A DNA stretch of 64,000 nt from Bacteriovoracaceae bacterium (GCA_020630335.1 JAHDBN010000005.1:1-64000); one strand, 5' to 3'. Counted from the first letter of the stretch, positions 7,910-17,312 are shown. Program-made: numbers and translations. The notes: generated by a model from the sequence alone, not told the origin.

Positions 7910-10063
7910 CTATTTCTTTCTTAAAGAACTAAATAGTACAATATCACCAAACCAACCCAAGAAGAATCCAGCGATCATAAGATAGGATATTTTTCCTAAC
8001 CCATTAAAATCAGAGAATAGAAAAATCATAGCGATCATGCTCATGATGATCAGAGAGACAAAAGAAGCCTCTTGTATGCTTTTTGATTCGAGATCTCCGC
8101 AATGATGAATCAATACATCCCCTGAAAGTCCAATGAGAATAGAAAGAACTATACTTGTGGCGAAATATATTCCTATATCATTTATTAATAGTAGTGAGAG
8201 TAAAACGAAAGGCCCCCAAAGAGAGCACAATAATACTAACAATTTATAATTTATCTTTCTTTGAAATAATATTAATAAAAGAAAGACAGAGATTAATACA
8301 AGAGAGAACTTAAAGCTTGAAACTAAAGTTTTTAATACTCTGATACCGAATTCACTATAAGAAATTAAAACACTAATTAAGTGACATTTTTTTTGACAAA
8401 CTTTATCAACATGTTTCTTGAGTGAAGATATGTCATTTATATCTGATGAGTCCGAATAGATTAATGCTCTTTCTTTGGAAGATATGGGAGATATCCAGCG
8501 TGCAGATGAAGAATGATTATTCATTGCTTTCTTCATTGCTTCTTTATGTTTCCCTTCTAAATTTTTAGTTAAGTAATCTTTTACTTCATCAAAACTTTCA
8601 TAATGCTTAATAAAAGAAAAATTATCCTGGATTTGATTTAGGAGCCTGTGTCGTTCGCTTTGATCGATCTTTTTATCAAAAACTAAAGAGATTTCTGCTA
8701 ACCAATCTCGTGAATCATTCAAGTACTGAGCGGATTCATAAAGTATATGATCTTTGTTAAATAATCTTTCAGGAGAATCTTCAATACGAAGGTTTATCTT
8801 TGAAAGAGATAAAAAAATAAAAGGGCTGCATACAATTATAATGGCAATGGTTTTAGGAAATTTAAAGTTGGATATCCTTTGTATAAAAGAAGTAAACCTT
8901 AGATCTGAAACTATATGTTTTCTAAATCTCAAAATTATTTTAGGCATAATCAAAAATGATACCACCCATTCTATTATTGCTGCTATTGCACAAATAATAC
9001 CGAACCTTCTTATTGCTCCAAGATCTGAAACAGCTAAAGAGCCAAAACCAATAGCCGTGGTTAGACTTGTCATAAAACTTGGAAAGATTTTGGCCTTAAA
9101 AGCATTAATATAATCATTTTCATAGTGCTCTAGTTTATAAATATAGAAGATAAGATCCTGAATCGTGGCCATTAAAAGCATTAAAGGAATTGCAGAGGTC
9201 AGCAGGTCAATAGGAACATGGAAAAGACTCATGATACCGTAAACTGGAATTAAGCTTAGCATATAACTTATAATCAAAAAAACTAACCAATAAAGAGAGA
9301 TACCAAAAAAGTAAAAGACTAATAAAAAGATGGGGAATATAAATAGGTTGAGTACATTCATCTTCTTATAACCCTGCTTTAAAAAATACTTATAACTTCC
9401 ACCTCCGACCCAATAGGTTTCTAAGTTATCTATTTGATTTTTCAGAGAATTTTCAATACTTTTTTTTATTTTAGAAAATGATTTTTCATTGAAACTCCCG
9501 AAGATATCTTCATCTTTTTTATCAAGAGGTCTCAAGTAAAAACTTACAAAGATATCATCTAGTTTTTTATTCGTAAGTAAATGACCAGATGGAGAGTTGG
9601 CTATTAATTGTAACTGATTGCTTATTTCGGAATTAGAATTTTCAATTGTACAATCAGGGATTAAAATGGGATGAACTTTTAAATCTTTTCCTTCTTTCTT
9701 AGCCATTTTTAAGCCATAACTAGAATAGATTCGAGTAAACTCATAGCTTTTTACTTGAATAGAGTTTATCCAATCAAGAATTAAGCAATGCTCTTGAAAA
9801 CTAAATTTATCTTTTTTTCTAAGAATAACTGAAACTTGATCTTTTTCGTCATAATTTTTTTCTAACTCATGTAGAGCATTATAAGTTTTAAAATCAGCAT
9901 CTATTAGATCACTAATATCAATTAATTGTCTTAGCTCTTTTAACTGAAGAAAAGAAGCAAGAAGTATGAAGAAATATACAGTGAAAAATACTTTGTAGTG
10001 AGAGATAGATAAATTAAAGAGTTTAATTAATAAGCTCTTTAATTTATCTAAAAAATTATTCAC
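7910..10063 (-). CDS. RND-superfamily (MMPL/HpnN-like) exporter
   Basis: The 717-aa protein has the RND layout: one N-terminal helix, a periplasmic loop of about 200 residues, a five-helix bundle near residues 230-380, a second helix and large loop, and a second five-helix bundle near 570-715. Segments such as IPLMLLMATIQDLIFYIYKLEHY and SILIGLSGDVLIHHCGD hold the acidic and polar residues in the place of the proton relay. This size fits the MMPL and HpnN-type lipid exporters, not the larger AcrB pumps. It lies 4 nt after an upstream lipoprotein gene, in the same operon, and converges on the cytochrome operon. A role in exporting that operon's product is plausible. Confidence 0.8.
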   Translation of the reverse strand: MNNFLDKLKSLLIKLFNLSISHYKVFFTVYFFILLASFLQLKELRQLIDISDLIDADFKTYNALHELEKNYDEKDQVSVILRKKDKFSFQEHCLILDWINSIQVKSYEFTRIYSSYGLKMAKKEGKDLKVHPILIPDCTIENSNSEISNQLQLIANSPSGHLLTNKKLDDIFVSFYLRPLDKKDEDIFGSFNEKSFSKIKKSIENSLKNQIDNLETYWVGGGSYKYFLKQGYKKMNVLNLFIFPIFLLVFYFFGISLYWLVFLIISYMLSLIPVYGIMSLFHVPIDLLTSAIPLMLLMATIQDLIFYIYKLEHYENDYINAFKAKIFPSFMTSLTTAIGFGSLAVSDLGAIRRFGIICAIAAIIEWVVSFLIMPKIILRFRKHIVSDLRFTSFIQRISNFKFPKTIAIIIVCSPFIFLSLSKINLRIEDSPERLFNKDHILYESAQYLNDSRDWLAEISLVFDKKIDQSERHRLLNQIQDNFSFIKHYESFDEVKDYLTKNLEGKHKEAMKKAMNNHSSSARWISPISSKERALIYSDSSDINDISSLKKHVDKVCQKKCHLISVLISYSEFGIRVLKTLVSSFKFSLVLISVFLLLILFQRKINYKLLVLLCSLWGPFVLLSLLLINDIGIYFATSIVLSILIGLSGDVLIHHCGDLESKSIQEASFVSLIIMSMIAMIFLFSDFNGLGKISYLMIAGFFLGWFGDIVLFSSLRKK

Positions 10064-10066
10064 AAG

Positions 10067-11560
10067 TTAAAATAAAACTGAACTTAATGTAGCACCCATA
10101 ATTGTTCCTCCCCATATTTGGGATAGAATTCTAGCTGAGTTTCGAACACCTTTTTCGTCTTTTGCATCTGGAAAGTATTTTGTATAAAAAGAATAATTCC
10201 ATGCATTTGGATTTCCATAATCATAATTTCTATAAAATCTGCCAGTTATAGGGTCTTTTAGTTCTTTATCATCAGATTTAGATAATATTTTTCTAACATT
10301 AGGAACATTAAATCCAGTGGCTAAGAAGTTTTTAAAATCACTTGGAGGAGACTCAAATAAGTCTTTAAATTTTACTTGTACAGTTTCTCCTTGAATAATT
10401 GTACTAGAAACTTTTTGTCCATCCATTAAATCATCAAGGTTATCAAATCCATTACCAATAATACGATTAAAAGGCATGAAGCTTCTTACATCAAATAAAG
10501 GAAAGCTTTGAAACTCTTGTTTTGAATCGCTAGCTTTTATAAACTCCCACGCTTGCTTGGAGTAGTCTAAAGCACAATCGAGATCATCATACGCACTCTT
10601 AGTATAACTTAATATTTCATCCTTACTAACATCTGAAATTAAATCTCTTCTTTTATAAAGGTCTTTAAACTTAGATTTTTTTGTAATTCTTTCAATTCTC
10701 TTCTTAGCAATCATAGCTCCTTCATTATCAAGTACTGCATGGAAACCATAACTACCGGCAATTGAGCTGATGGCCCTTAAAAGACCTTTCCACGAATAAG
10801 CTAGAGAATACTTTGTAGCAGACAAACTTAGCTTTATTGAAGCAGATAATGATTTAGCAACACCTTTATCAATTGCAACAAATCTATCTTGATCGTCAAT
10901 GATGTTCATCTGTGAATTAAAAAGCAACTTATTATCAAAATAAAATGGTTCGGATTCGGCTAATATCGCAAGTTTTTCAATTCTGTCTGAGTATAATTGA
11001 AGAGCTGGTGTTAATTCATTTTTCACATATAAAAAAAGCTCTTTCTCTGTCTTGATATTAGGAACAACAACCTTATTTTTTTTATCTATAAAATAAGGAA
11101 TAACTGTATAATCAAAGCCAGCTTTCCATTGACCATCAGGATTGAATGAATTAATTCCTGCATTTGTAGCTCTGAGCATTGCAACTAATTGTGAATGTAC
11201 AAATGCTCCGTTCTCAGATTTTTCAATCAAACCCCTTACTCTAGTAATCATACCTCTTAAAGGTTTTAAGGAAACGAGTTGAGCGGCAACCCACTTTGCT
11301 TGAGTAGATAAAGAATCATATTTTTCTTCATATTCTTCTATTAGTTCTGCAAGCTCTACGTGAGTTTTAACAGCTAATATTGCTTTGTTAAGTTCTTGCG
11401 TATCATTAGAAAAAACTTTTGAATAAATAAGCCTATCAGAATTAGCAAGCCTTCTCGTTTTTTTGTGACTAGATTGTTTTTCTTGATTACCGATCTCTTT
11501 ATGTTTAGGCTGACAACCCAAAAACAAAAGACCTGAAATAATAAGCTTTAAAAAATTCAT
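10067..11560 (-). CDS. large lipoprotein of unknown function
   Basis: The 497-aa product starts with a lipoprotein signal (ISGLLFLGC) and is predicted to be anchored to a membrane. The rest is mixed alpha-helical and hydrophilic, with no motif I recognise. The C-terminus ends in a small residue-rich hydrophobic stretch (IWGGTIMGATLSSVLF) that could be a membrane segment. It is the first gene of a two-gene transcript with the RND exporter 3 nt downstream, so it may be a partner or a substrate-carrying protein of that exporter. A region 11561-11697 upstream holds a plausible promoter, but I could not fix one. Confidence 0.65.
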   Translation of the reverse strand: MNFLKLIISGLLFLGCQPKHKEIGNQEKQSSHKKTRRLANSDRLIYSKVFSNDTQELNKAILAVKTHVELAELIEEYEEKYDSLSTQAKWVAAQLVSLKPLRGMITRVRGLIEKSENGAFVHSQLVAMLRATNAGINSFNPDGQWKAGFDYTVIPYFIDKKNKVVVPNIKTEKELFLYVKNELTPALQLYSDRIEKLAILAESEPFYFDNKLLFNSQMNIIDDQDRFVAIDKGVAKSLSASIKLSLSATKYSLAYSWKGLLRAISSIAGSYGFHAVLDNEGAMIAKKRIERITKKSKFKDLYKRRDLISDVSKDEILSYTKSAYDDLDCALDYSKQAWEFIKASDSKQEFQSFPLFDVRSFMPFNRIIGNGFDNLDDLMDGQKVSSTIIQGETVQVKFKDLFESPPSDFKNFLATGFNVPNVRKILSKSDDKELKDPITGRFYRNYDYGNPNAWNYSFYTKYFPDAKDEKGVRNSARILSQIWGGTIMGATLSSVLF

Positions 11561-11697
11561 TATTAATCCTCCTGAAAAAATGATTCTAAATTATTAGTAT
11601 TGTTATCAAATAAAATTTTAACAGTTTTCATCCAATTATGAATAGGATTTATAAAAGGAAAAAGTTTGCTTAAAAGAGTTAACCTTATAAATAAAAT

Positions 11698-12519
11698 CTA
11701 GATAAATGATAATGAAAGTGTCGAAATTTTATCTCCAGTGGAGCATTCGGCCCTAACTACATAGCTATTAATAATTTCCTTGAGTTCTTCAATCAGTCTT
11801 TCTTTATCCTTAGAAGAAATTGAGAAGTTATTTAGATAAAATAGCTTGCTTTTATTATTGAAGTCTAACTTTGCATGTCTCAAGCTAGTTTTCAGGGAGT
11901 CAAGATAGAGATTTTGAAAGAGCTCGGATGATTGTCCAGAATAGAAAGAGTGTTTTCTGTCTAGAAGATACTTATTTGATTTCATGCTAATGATTTTGTG
12001 ATCTAGTAATCTTCTTAATGCTTTTGATACAAATATTTGTGAAAATTGAGTTCGTTGACAAATTTCTTCGATGTCCGCACCCATCTCATCACCAAGCGCA
12101 CATAGAACATGTATATCTTTAATAGAGTTAATTGGAATATTTTTTTTATTTGAAGAATTAAGTATTTGTGTTTCAAGAGATTTTATCCGTTCTTGTAACT
12201 TTGATGTTTTCTTCCATGACATTGGTCTTGTATCTGCTTCTTCCAGATAAACTAATGTTTTAAAGTAGCTTTTTAATTCGTGTGAAAGAGTTAAAGCTCT
12301 TGAAAATTTATTCAAAGAAGTGTTAGAAATTCTTTTTCTCCCTGAAATAATGTCATGTATATGGCCTTTTGATTTAAATCCTGTTTTTTTTCTAAAAACA
12401 TCTAAAGAGAAATTAGAATTATATTCTTTTTTTAGAACTAAATAAGATTGGAGAAATCCTCGATAATTCGAGGATTTCAATAATATTTGAATTTGGCTTT
12501 CTATAAGCGGAAGCTGCAT
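11698..12519 (-). CDS. TIGR02147-family transcriptional regulator-like protein
   Basis: The 273-aa protein matches the TIGR02147/DUF4423 group, which is strongly expanded in Bdellovibrionota and Fibrobacteres. It has an N-terminal helix-turn-helix region (NYRGFLQSYLVLKKEY, TGFKSKGHIHDIISGRKRIS, LNKFSRALTLSHELKSYF), a coiled linker, and a winged-helix-like part (ISQIFVSKALRRLLDHKII equivalent near residues 160-180). It follows the secreted-protein gene with no spacing, so the two are translated together. TIGR02147 genes commonly sit next to small secreted proteins; a regulatory relation is inferred. Confidence 0.85.
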   Translation of the reverse strand: MQLPLIESQIQILLKSSNYRGFLQSYLVLKKEYNSNFSLDVFRKKTGFKSKGHIHDIISGRKRISNTSLNKFSRALTLSHELKSYFKTLVYLEEADTRPMSWKKTSKLQERIKSLETQILNSSNKKNIPINSIKDIHVLCALGDEMGADIEEICQRTQFSQIFVSKALRRLLDHKIISMKSNKYLLDRKHSFYSGQSSELFQNLYLDSLKTSLRHAKLDFNNKSKLFYLNNFSISSKDKERLIEELKEIINSYVVRAECSTGDKISTLSLSFI

Positions 12520-12921
12520 TTAATTACTTCCACCAAAAGAAGGATAAGGGCCAACTAGAGTTTCTTTTTCACAGGTAAATGAAATGTTGTTATCTTCTGA
12601 GATAAAATAATACTCACTTGATGCATTCATATCTGTGGAGACAATTTCTCCCATTTCAAAGGTAGTTACTATGAAATCATCTATCTTAGGTAAGCCCATA
12701 TTTAATACTTTGATTCCAGCTGAAACGTTTTTAGGATTAGTAATCCCCGAAATATCATCAAGTGATACAATTTCTTTGTTTTCATTGTAAAAAACAATAG
12801 AGTAGACCCTAAAATCATTAACGGAATCATCTGATAAACAAACAAGTCCTTCAAGATTAGGAGGGGAAGCCAAAAGATAATTTGAGCTAATTAATGTTAA
12901 AAATAAAATTAGAATTTTCAT
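12520..12921 (-). CDS. small secreted protein paired with TIGR02147 gene
   Basis: The 133-aa product has a clear signal peptide (residues 1-18, ending LLAS) and a mature part of about 114 residues with two cysteines (one in GLVCLSDD, one in SFTCEKE) that could form a disulfide. The mature sequence looks like a small beta-sandwich; no family was recognised. The stop codon abuts the start of the TIGR02147 gene, so the two form an operon. An SD-like AAGGAG lies just upstream of the start. Confidence 0.7.
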   Translation of the reverse strand: MKILILFLTLISSNYLLASPPNLEGLVCLSDDSVNDFRVYSIVFYNENKEIVSLDDISGITNPKNVSAGIKVLNMGLPKIDDFIVTTFEMGEIVSTDMNASSEYYFISEDNNISFTCEKETLVGPYPSFGGSN

Positions 12922-13094
12922 AAATCTCCTTTCGTTGAAATTTCTAAAGCTAAGCTAGCAATGAGTTTGAAAGCAAGCAAAATTTTTACATCAAAATCGT
13001 TCGCTCTAGAGAACGTAAGCTTTATAGCTATTCAAAGAAAGTGAGTCAATTCGATTGAAGAATTAATGCGAAGAGTTACTTCCTGTCATCATCC

Positions 13095-13111
13095 TTGGCA
13101 TGAAACTTGCT
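13095..13111 (+). promoter_or_regulatory. sigma-54 (-24/-12) promoter
   Basis: The sequence TTGGCATGAAACTTGCT matches the sigma-54 consensus: GG at 13097-13098 and GC at 13109-13110 are separated by exactly 10 bp, with TTGC in the -12 element. Transcription would begin near 13122, giving a leader of about 97 nt before ATG 13219. The leader contains GGCCAGAATGGCC-type short inverted repeats (13158-13172). Sigma-54 promoters need an enhancer-binding activator; no activator gene is in the window. This is the only good sigma-54 site I found here. Confidence 0.7.
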
Positions 13112-13218
13112 CTTGTAAGTTCAAAACAATAAATCACGGACTTTATAGATTTATTTTGGGGCCAGAATGGCCGTTATGAAGAAATTTGTAGGGCCAAATA
13201 GTCATTAAATAAGGAGAG

Positions 13219-16200
13219 ATGATGAAAATTTTAGGAATAGTATTAGTGTTACTTTATTCTTCTTTAATATTTGCTCAAAGAGGGGGAGCAGCTTGGAGAG
13301 AGGAGTTTATAGGAAAGATTAAATTTGAACTCACCGATGATCCTGAGTTTGCAACACTTAAATCAACAGTTCTAAGTTTAGAAGATGATTTAACTGTAAA
13401 AGATAAGCAACTTAAAGTTAATAAAAAGAAGTTAAAAGCAGCGAAAGAAGTAATTGCGAGTAATAAACCTAAAATTGATAAAAACAAAACACTCATACAA
13501 GAAAACAAAGCACTTATTACTTCATTGATTGAAAAAAATAAAGCGAACCAAGTAAAGCTTGTTACTGTTAAAGATAAATTGAAGAAAAAAAATCTTAAAG
13601 TGAAAAAGCTATCAGATGAACTAGTGCCTTTAAAAGAAAAACAAGCATTGAAGAAAAAGAAGTTTTTAAGAACTAAAAAGCAATGCATGACAGGTAAGAT
13701 CCCTAAAGAGGAATGCGATAAAACTCTTCCCGCCTTAGAACAAGAGCTTAGTAAGATTAGTGATAAAATTGGAGCTAAAGAAACTGTTTTGTCAGAAGAG
13801 AAAAAAATACAATCAGATCTATCAGAAAAAAAAGAGAACCTTTCAAGTTCAATTGCTAAAAATAAAGAAAAAACAAAGAAGAAGAAAACTCAAAATGAGA
13901 GTTTAGTTGCTCAAAATATTAAATTAAAAAAAGGTCTTGATCAGGCGAAGTTAGAACTTTCTGAATTGAAAAAAACAGTGTTGAGATTAGAAAAAAGAGT
14001 TGCTAGTCTTAAAAATCAAATTCAATCAAGAAAAGTGGAGCTTAAAAGTTACAAACAACAATTGATTACTAAAATTCTTAGATTAAACAAAAAAGGAGCT
14101 GAGATTGGTCGTAAAGATGGACGATTTGATGGAAGAAATGAAGCTACAAGAGTAGGGATTGCATATGGTCAAAAAGATGGCTTAGAACAAGGTTATATCA
14201 CCGGTGAGCAGTTGGGTATCGCAAGAGAAGAGCAGTTAGGATTAGAAGATGGGAGCTTAGAAGGGAGTAAGCAAGGAAATAAAGATGGAAGTCACAAAGG
14301 AGAGATAGAAGGAACAATTGCAGGAAATGTAGCTGTGGCGATTGTAGAAGCAAGCAAAAAAGCAAAGGTAGACGCGACAGGATCAAATGCAAGTGCTAGA
14401 GGAGCGGCTTTGGGAAGAGATGCTGGAAAAAAAGAAGCGATTGAAGATGGGCAAACAATTGGTAGTAAGCAAGGAATTCAAAAATCTATAAAGAAGAATG
14501 AAGAGAAAGTTTTAAAAAATACAACGATTAACGGTACTTTTGCGGGGGCATTCTCTGGAGAAATTCCTGATTTACCTGCAGGTTTTAGAGGACCAAGTTT
14601 TAGACCAAAGGGGCAAGCAAGAAAACCTATTTTGAGAAAAGCAAGAAGAGCAGGATATGTTCACACTTATAAAAAATCTTCCAGAAGAGCGTATAATAAA
14701 AATATTGAAAGAGAGTATTCAATAAATTTCGATCAAGCATTTAGCAGTGCTAAAGCTGAAGCGATGAGCGTTTTTTATCAAGTAGCTTATGACAATTCTT
14801 ATAAAAATGCTTTCGATTCTTCGTATAAGCAAAGTTTTGATTCAAGCTATGCATCTTTATTCAGACAATTTGAAAATCAATTTTTAGCAAGACCTAATAG
14901 GGTAGCTCCTGAATTTAAAAAACAATTTAATGAAACATATCTTGAAGTATTTGAAGAGTTAGCTGGAGAGATCTTGAAAGCTGCTTTTGATAAAGCTAAA
15001 GCTGAAGTTTATGATTCAATGATTAGTTCAGAAATTCAGAAAAATGAAAATAAAAGTTTTCAAGAAACTGAGAATGTTTACGCTTCTAATCCTGTTTTGA
15101 AGTATGAAAAGAGCACTTATTATGACGGAGGGATAAATAATGTTGGTAAAGCTGATGATGTTTACCAGCCAGGTGAAGAAGTTATTCAAAACGTTATTAT
15201 TAAAAATTTTGGAGGTAAAACAGCTCAGAATGTTATGCTGAAAATGAATGGTGAGATTTCAAAGATTTCTATACCAGCAAAATCAATAGTAACGATTAAA
15301 GGTGCTTCTAAAACTAAAATTTCAAAGCTGAAAAGCATTGGAGAAATAGAGAAAGTTCAAACAGAGCTTTCATTAGATCTCTCTAGTAATAACTCTATAG
15401 TTAGCAAGCATTTTGAAAATGCTTCAAGTGGACTCATCGCAATGGAGCAGACAAACTTAATGATTCAAAATCCGTTAAAGATTTCGACTCCTCAGGTAGA
15501 ATCAGCATTAAAAACTGGAGCAAATAATTTAATTCTTAAAGTTTCTAATATTTCTAGTAAACCATATTCTGGTGATTTAGAGCTTAGTGTAGATGGAATT
15601 CATAATTTTAAAAAAAATATAAAACTATCTGTAAGTAATTTGAGTGGAGAGAAGGTTCTTAATATTGGCTCTTTAGTGATAGATAAATCAGAGGGCCTTA
15701 AGAGTATGAGTTTGAATGCAAAGATTCTTAAAAACAATGTTCTTTTAGGAATGAGTGAAAAATCTAGCTCAAAGCTTGTACATATTCCTTTTACTGCGAG
15801 TGATTCGAATATTGTCGTTGCAGTTTCTCCTAGTACGCAATCTGATCTTGCCTTAGATGTTATTTCAGAACTTGGAGGGTTATCTGAAGTTAGTGTTTTA
15901 GATACTGAGTATGCTCCAAACTCTAAGTTTTTAAGTAAACCTCTTAGTAATAAGGCCATTATTTTATTAGGTGCTAATGATAAAATGAGACAAATTGTAA
16001 AAACATCTGAAAATGTGAGTCTCATTAGTGTTTCTCAAAATTTAGAAAGCGTAAAACAATCTATTCTTCCTGAAGCAGTTAAAATCATAGCTGGAGTAGA
16101 TAGTATGTTAATTGGTCAGTCGATGAAAAATACTCCTGTAGTTGTAGTAAGTTCTGAGCTTTATGAACTTAAAAAGAAACTTTTGTCATCGAAAATTTAT

Positions 16201-16665
16201 AACTTACCTAAGACGAGTATTATATCTCAGATAGAAAAAGTGAGAAGTGATGAAGAGAAGGTAATGGAATTGTTTAATAATCAACAAATCATTGAAGTTA
16301 TTCACTTGAGTAGTATGCTGAAAACTATGAGTAAGAAAGAAAAGAAAAAAGTTTTTGATAAACCAGAGAAATATTCAAAGCTTTCTGTTTTTTCTTTCAA
16401 TACATCAACTCAGAACAAAACAGTATTAGCTTTTGGGTATAATGCAGAAAAATTATTTAATGCCATTAGAGATAATGATGATTTGAGAAGTGTTGTGAAT
16501 TCTGATTTAATGAAAACATTGACAGGGAAAGGATTGTTTAAGAAGAGTAAACTTAAATTTCTTGGCGAGCTAGGGAAAAAACTAAAAACGATTGATGTAA
16601 ATTTATTTGAAAAAGTAAAAGAAGGACGTCCTCTTTGGATGCAAAGTGCAAGTGCGAATATTTAA
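13219..16665 (+). CDS. giant secreted coiled-coil protein with GX3 and aromatic-X3 repeats
   Basis: The 1148-aa protein has a signal peptide (1-20), then a lysine-rich coiled coil (about 45-290). From residue 293 to about 385 glycine recurs at every fourth position (GxxxGxxxG, as in the deca-GX3 motif of Yae1-like proteins), with a looser GX3 stretch to about 425. From about 504 to 550 and again about 566 to 597 the fourth position becomes aromatic (Y or F with three residues between). A CARDB-like beta domain follows at about 635-720 (PGEEVIQNVIIKNFGGKTAQ), then a mixed C-terminal half with a Rossmann-like rhythm. It is driven by a sigma-54-type promoter and has a good GGAG ribosome site. 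Function unknown; surface or periplasmic fibre is a guess. Confidence 0.8.
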   Translation: MMKILGIVLVLLYSSLIFAQRGGAAWREEFIGKIKFELTDDPEFATLKSTVLSLEDDLTVKDKQLKVNKKKLKAAKEVIASNKPKIDKNKTLIQENKALITSLIEKNKANQVKLVTVKDKLKKKNLKVKKLSDELVPLKEKQALKKKKFLRTKKQCMTGKIPKEECDKTLPALEQELSKISDKIGAKETVLSEEKKIQSDLSEKKENLSSSIAKNKEKTKKKKTQNESLVAQNIKLKKGLDQAKLELSELKKTVLRLEKRVASLKNQIQSRKVELKSYKQQLITKILRLNKKGAEIGRKDGRFDGRNEATRVGIAYGQKDGLEQGYITGEQLGIAREEQLGLEDGSLEGSKQGNKDGSHKGEIEGTIAGNVAVAIVEASKKAKVDATGSNASARGAALGRDAGKKEAIEDGQTIGSKQGIQKSIKKNEEKVLKNTTINGTFAGAFSGEIPDLPAGFRGPSFRPKGQARKPILRKARRAGYVHTYKKSSRRAYNKNIEREYSINFDQAFSSAKAEAMSVFYQVAYDNSYKNAFDSSYKQSFDSSYASLFRQFENQFLARPNRVAPEFKKQFNETYLEVFEELAGEILKAAFDKAKAEVYDSMISSEIQKNENKSFQETENVYASNPVLKYEKSTYYDGGINNVGKADDVYQPGEEVIQNVIIKNFGGKTAQNVMLKMNGEISKISIPAKSIVTIKGASKTKISKLKSIGEIEKVQTELSLDLSSNNSIVSKHFENASSGLIAMEQTNLMIQNPLKISTPQVESALKTGANNLILKVSNISSKPYSGDLELSVDGIHNFKKNIKLSVSNLSGEKVLNIGSLVIDKSEGLKSMSLNAKILKNNVLLGMSEKSSSKLVHIPFTASDSNIVVAVSPSTQSDLALDVISELGGLSEVSVLDTEYAPNSKFLSKPLSNKAIILLGANDKMRQIVKTSENVSLISVSQNLESVKQSILPEAVKIIAGVDSMLIGQSMKNTPVVVVSSELYELKKKLLSSKIYNLPKTSIISQIEKVRSDEEKVMELFNNQQIIEVIHLSSMLKTMSKKEKKKVFDKPEKYSKLSVFSFNTSTQNKTVLAFGYNAEKLFNAIRDNDDLRSVVNSDLMKTLTGKGLFKKSKLKFLGELGKKLKTIDVNLFEKVKEGRPLWMQSASANI

Positions 16666-16668
16666 TTA

Positions 16669-16715
16669 AAAGCATGAAGAGAGTAATATTTTGTTTATTA
16701 CTCTCTTCATGCTTT
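16669..16715 (+). terminator. 20-bp perfect hairpin between giant gene and lipoprotein gene
   Basis: Bases 16669-16688 pair without mismatch with 16696-16715 around a 7-nt loop (TTTTGTT). The stem starts 3 nt after the preceding stop codon. There is no proper T tract after it, so it is not a textbook intrinsic terminator. It covers the start codon (16674) and signal-peptide codons of the next gene, so it could end the giant-gene transcript, protect its 3' end, or block translation of the lipoprotein. Confidence 0.6.
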
Positions 16716-17312
16716 AGAAATCCTTCACCCGAGGTTGCTTTATTAGACACATTTTCTTGTAAAGAAAATCTTGAGAAAATTAAATTAGAAACGAATGAAT
16801 CCTTTCCACTATGTCCCGATAAATTAGACAAAAGAAAATATCACGCACAGCTTACTCTTAGGTACTTAAATAAATTTCTTTCAAGACGAATATTTATAAA
16901 AGCTTTCAATGTTTTTGATGCTACAGGTGTTTTGAAGGTTAAAAAACTTGAAGAATCATTAAGTGAAATTCAAAACAGCAAAATTAAAATTATCCTCCTG
17001 CCAATTGGCATTAGGCTTAAACACTTATCACCTGAGAAGAAAAAGATTCTTAATAGTTTATTGAAGAATAAGAAAATCATAGTCGCTTCAGGACAAATCG
17101 GTAATGGGATTAATAAGGATGATCTTTTGTGGCCTCAAGTTGAAGCTAAAAGAAAAAATGTTACTTTAGTTAGCTATCAAAGAATTAAAGGTGTTATTCC
17201 AGAAACCATTCTTCATAAGAATTTAATTGAAAAGTATCATCTACATCGGGAAGGCGAAGACTTATCTGGTAGTTCACAGGCAGTTCTAAATGAATATCTT
17301 TCATTGGAGTAG
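16674..17312 (+). CDS. lipoprotein with subtilase-like C-terminal half, no full triad
   Basis: From ATG 16674 the 212-aa product begins MKRVIFCLLLSSC, a good lipobox; a longer in-frame start would run through the previous gene's end. The C-terminal half reads like the last part of an S8 subtilase: ILLPIGIRL, then KIIVASGQIGNG (compare the SAGN oxyanion strand), then GEDLSGSSQAVLN, which resembles the catalytic-Ser motif GTSxA. The catalytic Asp and His motifs are not seen. It may be a degenerate, non-catalytic relative, or the likeness may be accidental. The whole signal region is within the 20-bp hairpin, so its translation may be restricted. Confidence 0.6.
   Translation: MKRVIFCLLLSSCFRNPSPEVALLDTFSCKENLEKIKLETNESFPLCPDKLDKRKYHAQLTLRYLNKFLSRRIFIKAFNVFDATGVLKVKKLEESLSEIQNSKIKIILLPIGIRLKHLSPEKKKILNSLLKNKKIIVASGQIGNGINKDDLLWPQVEAKRKNVTLVSYQRIKGVIPETILHKNLIEKYHLHREGEDLSGSSQAVLNEYLSLE

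Noticed and set aside
8754-9113. 119-codon plus-strand frame inside the RND exporter
   Set aside because: Antisense shadow of transmembrane segments; no ribosome site.
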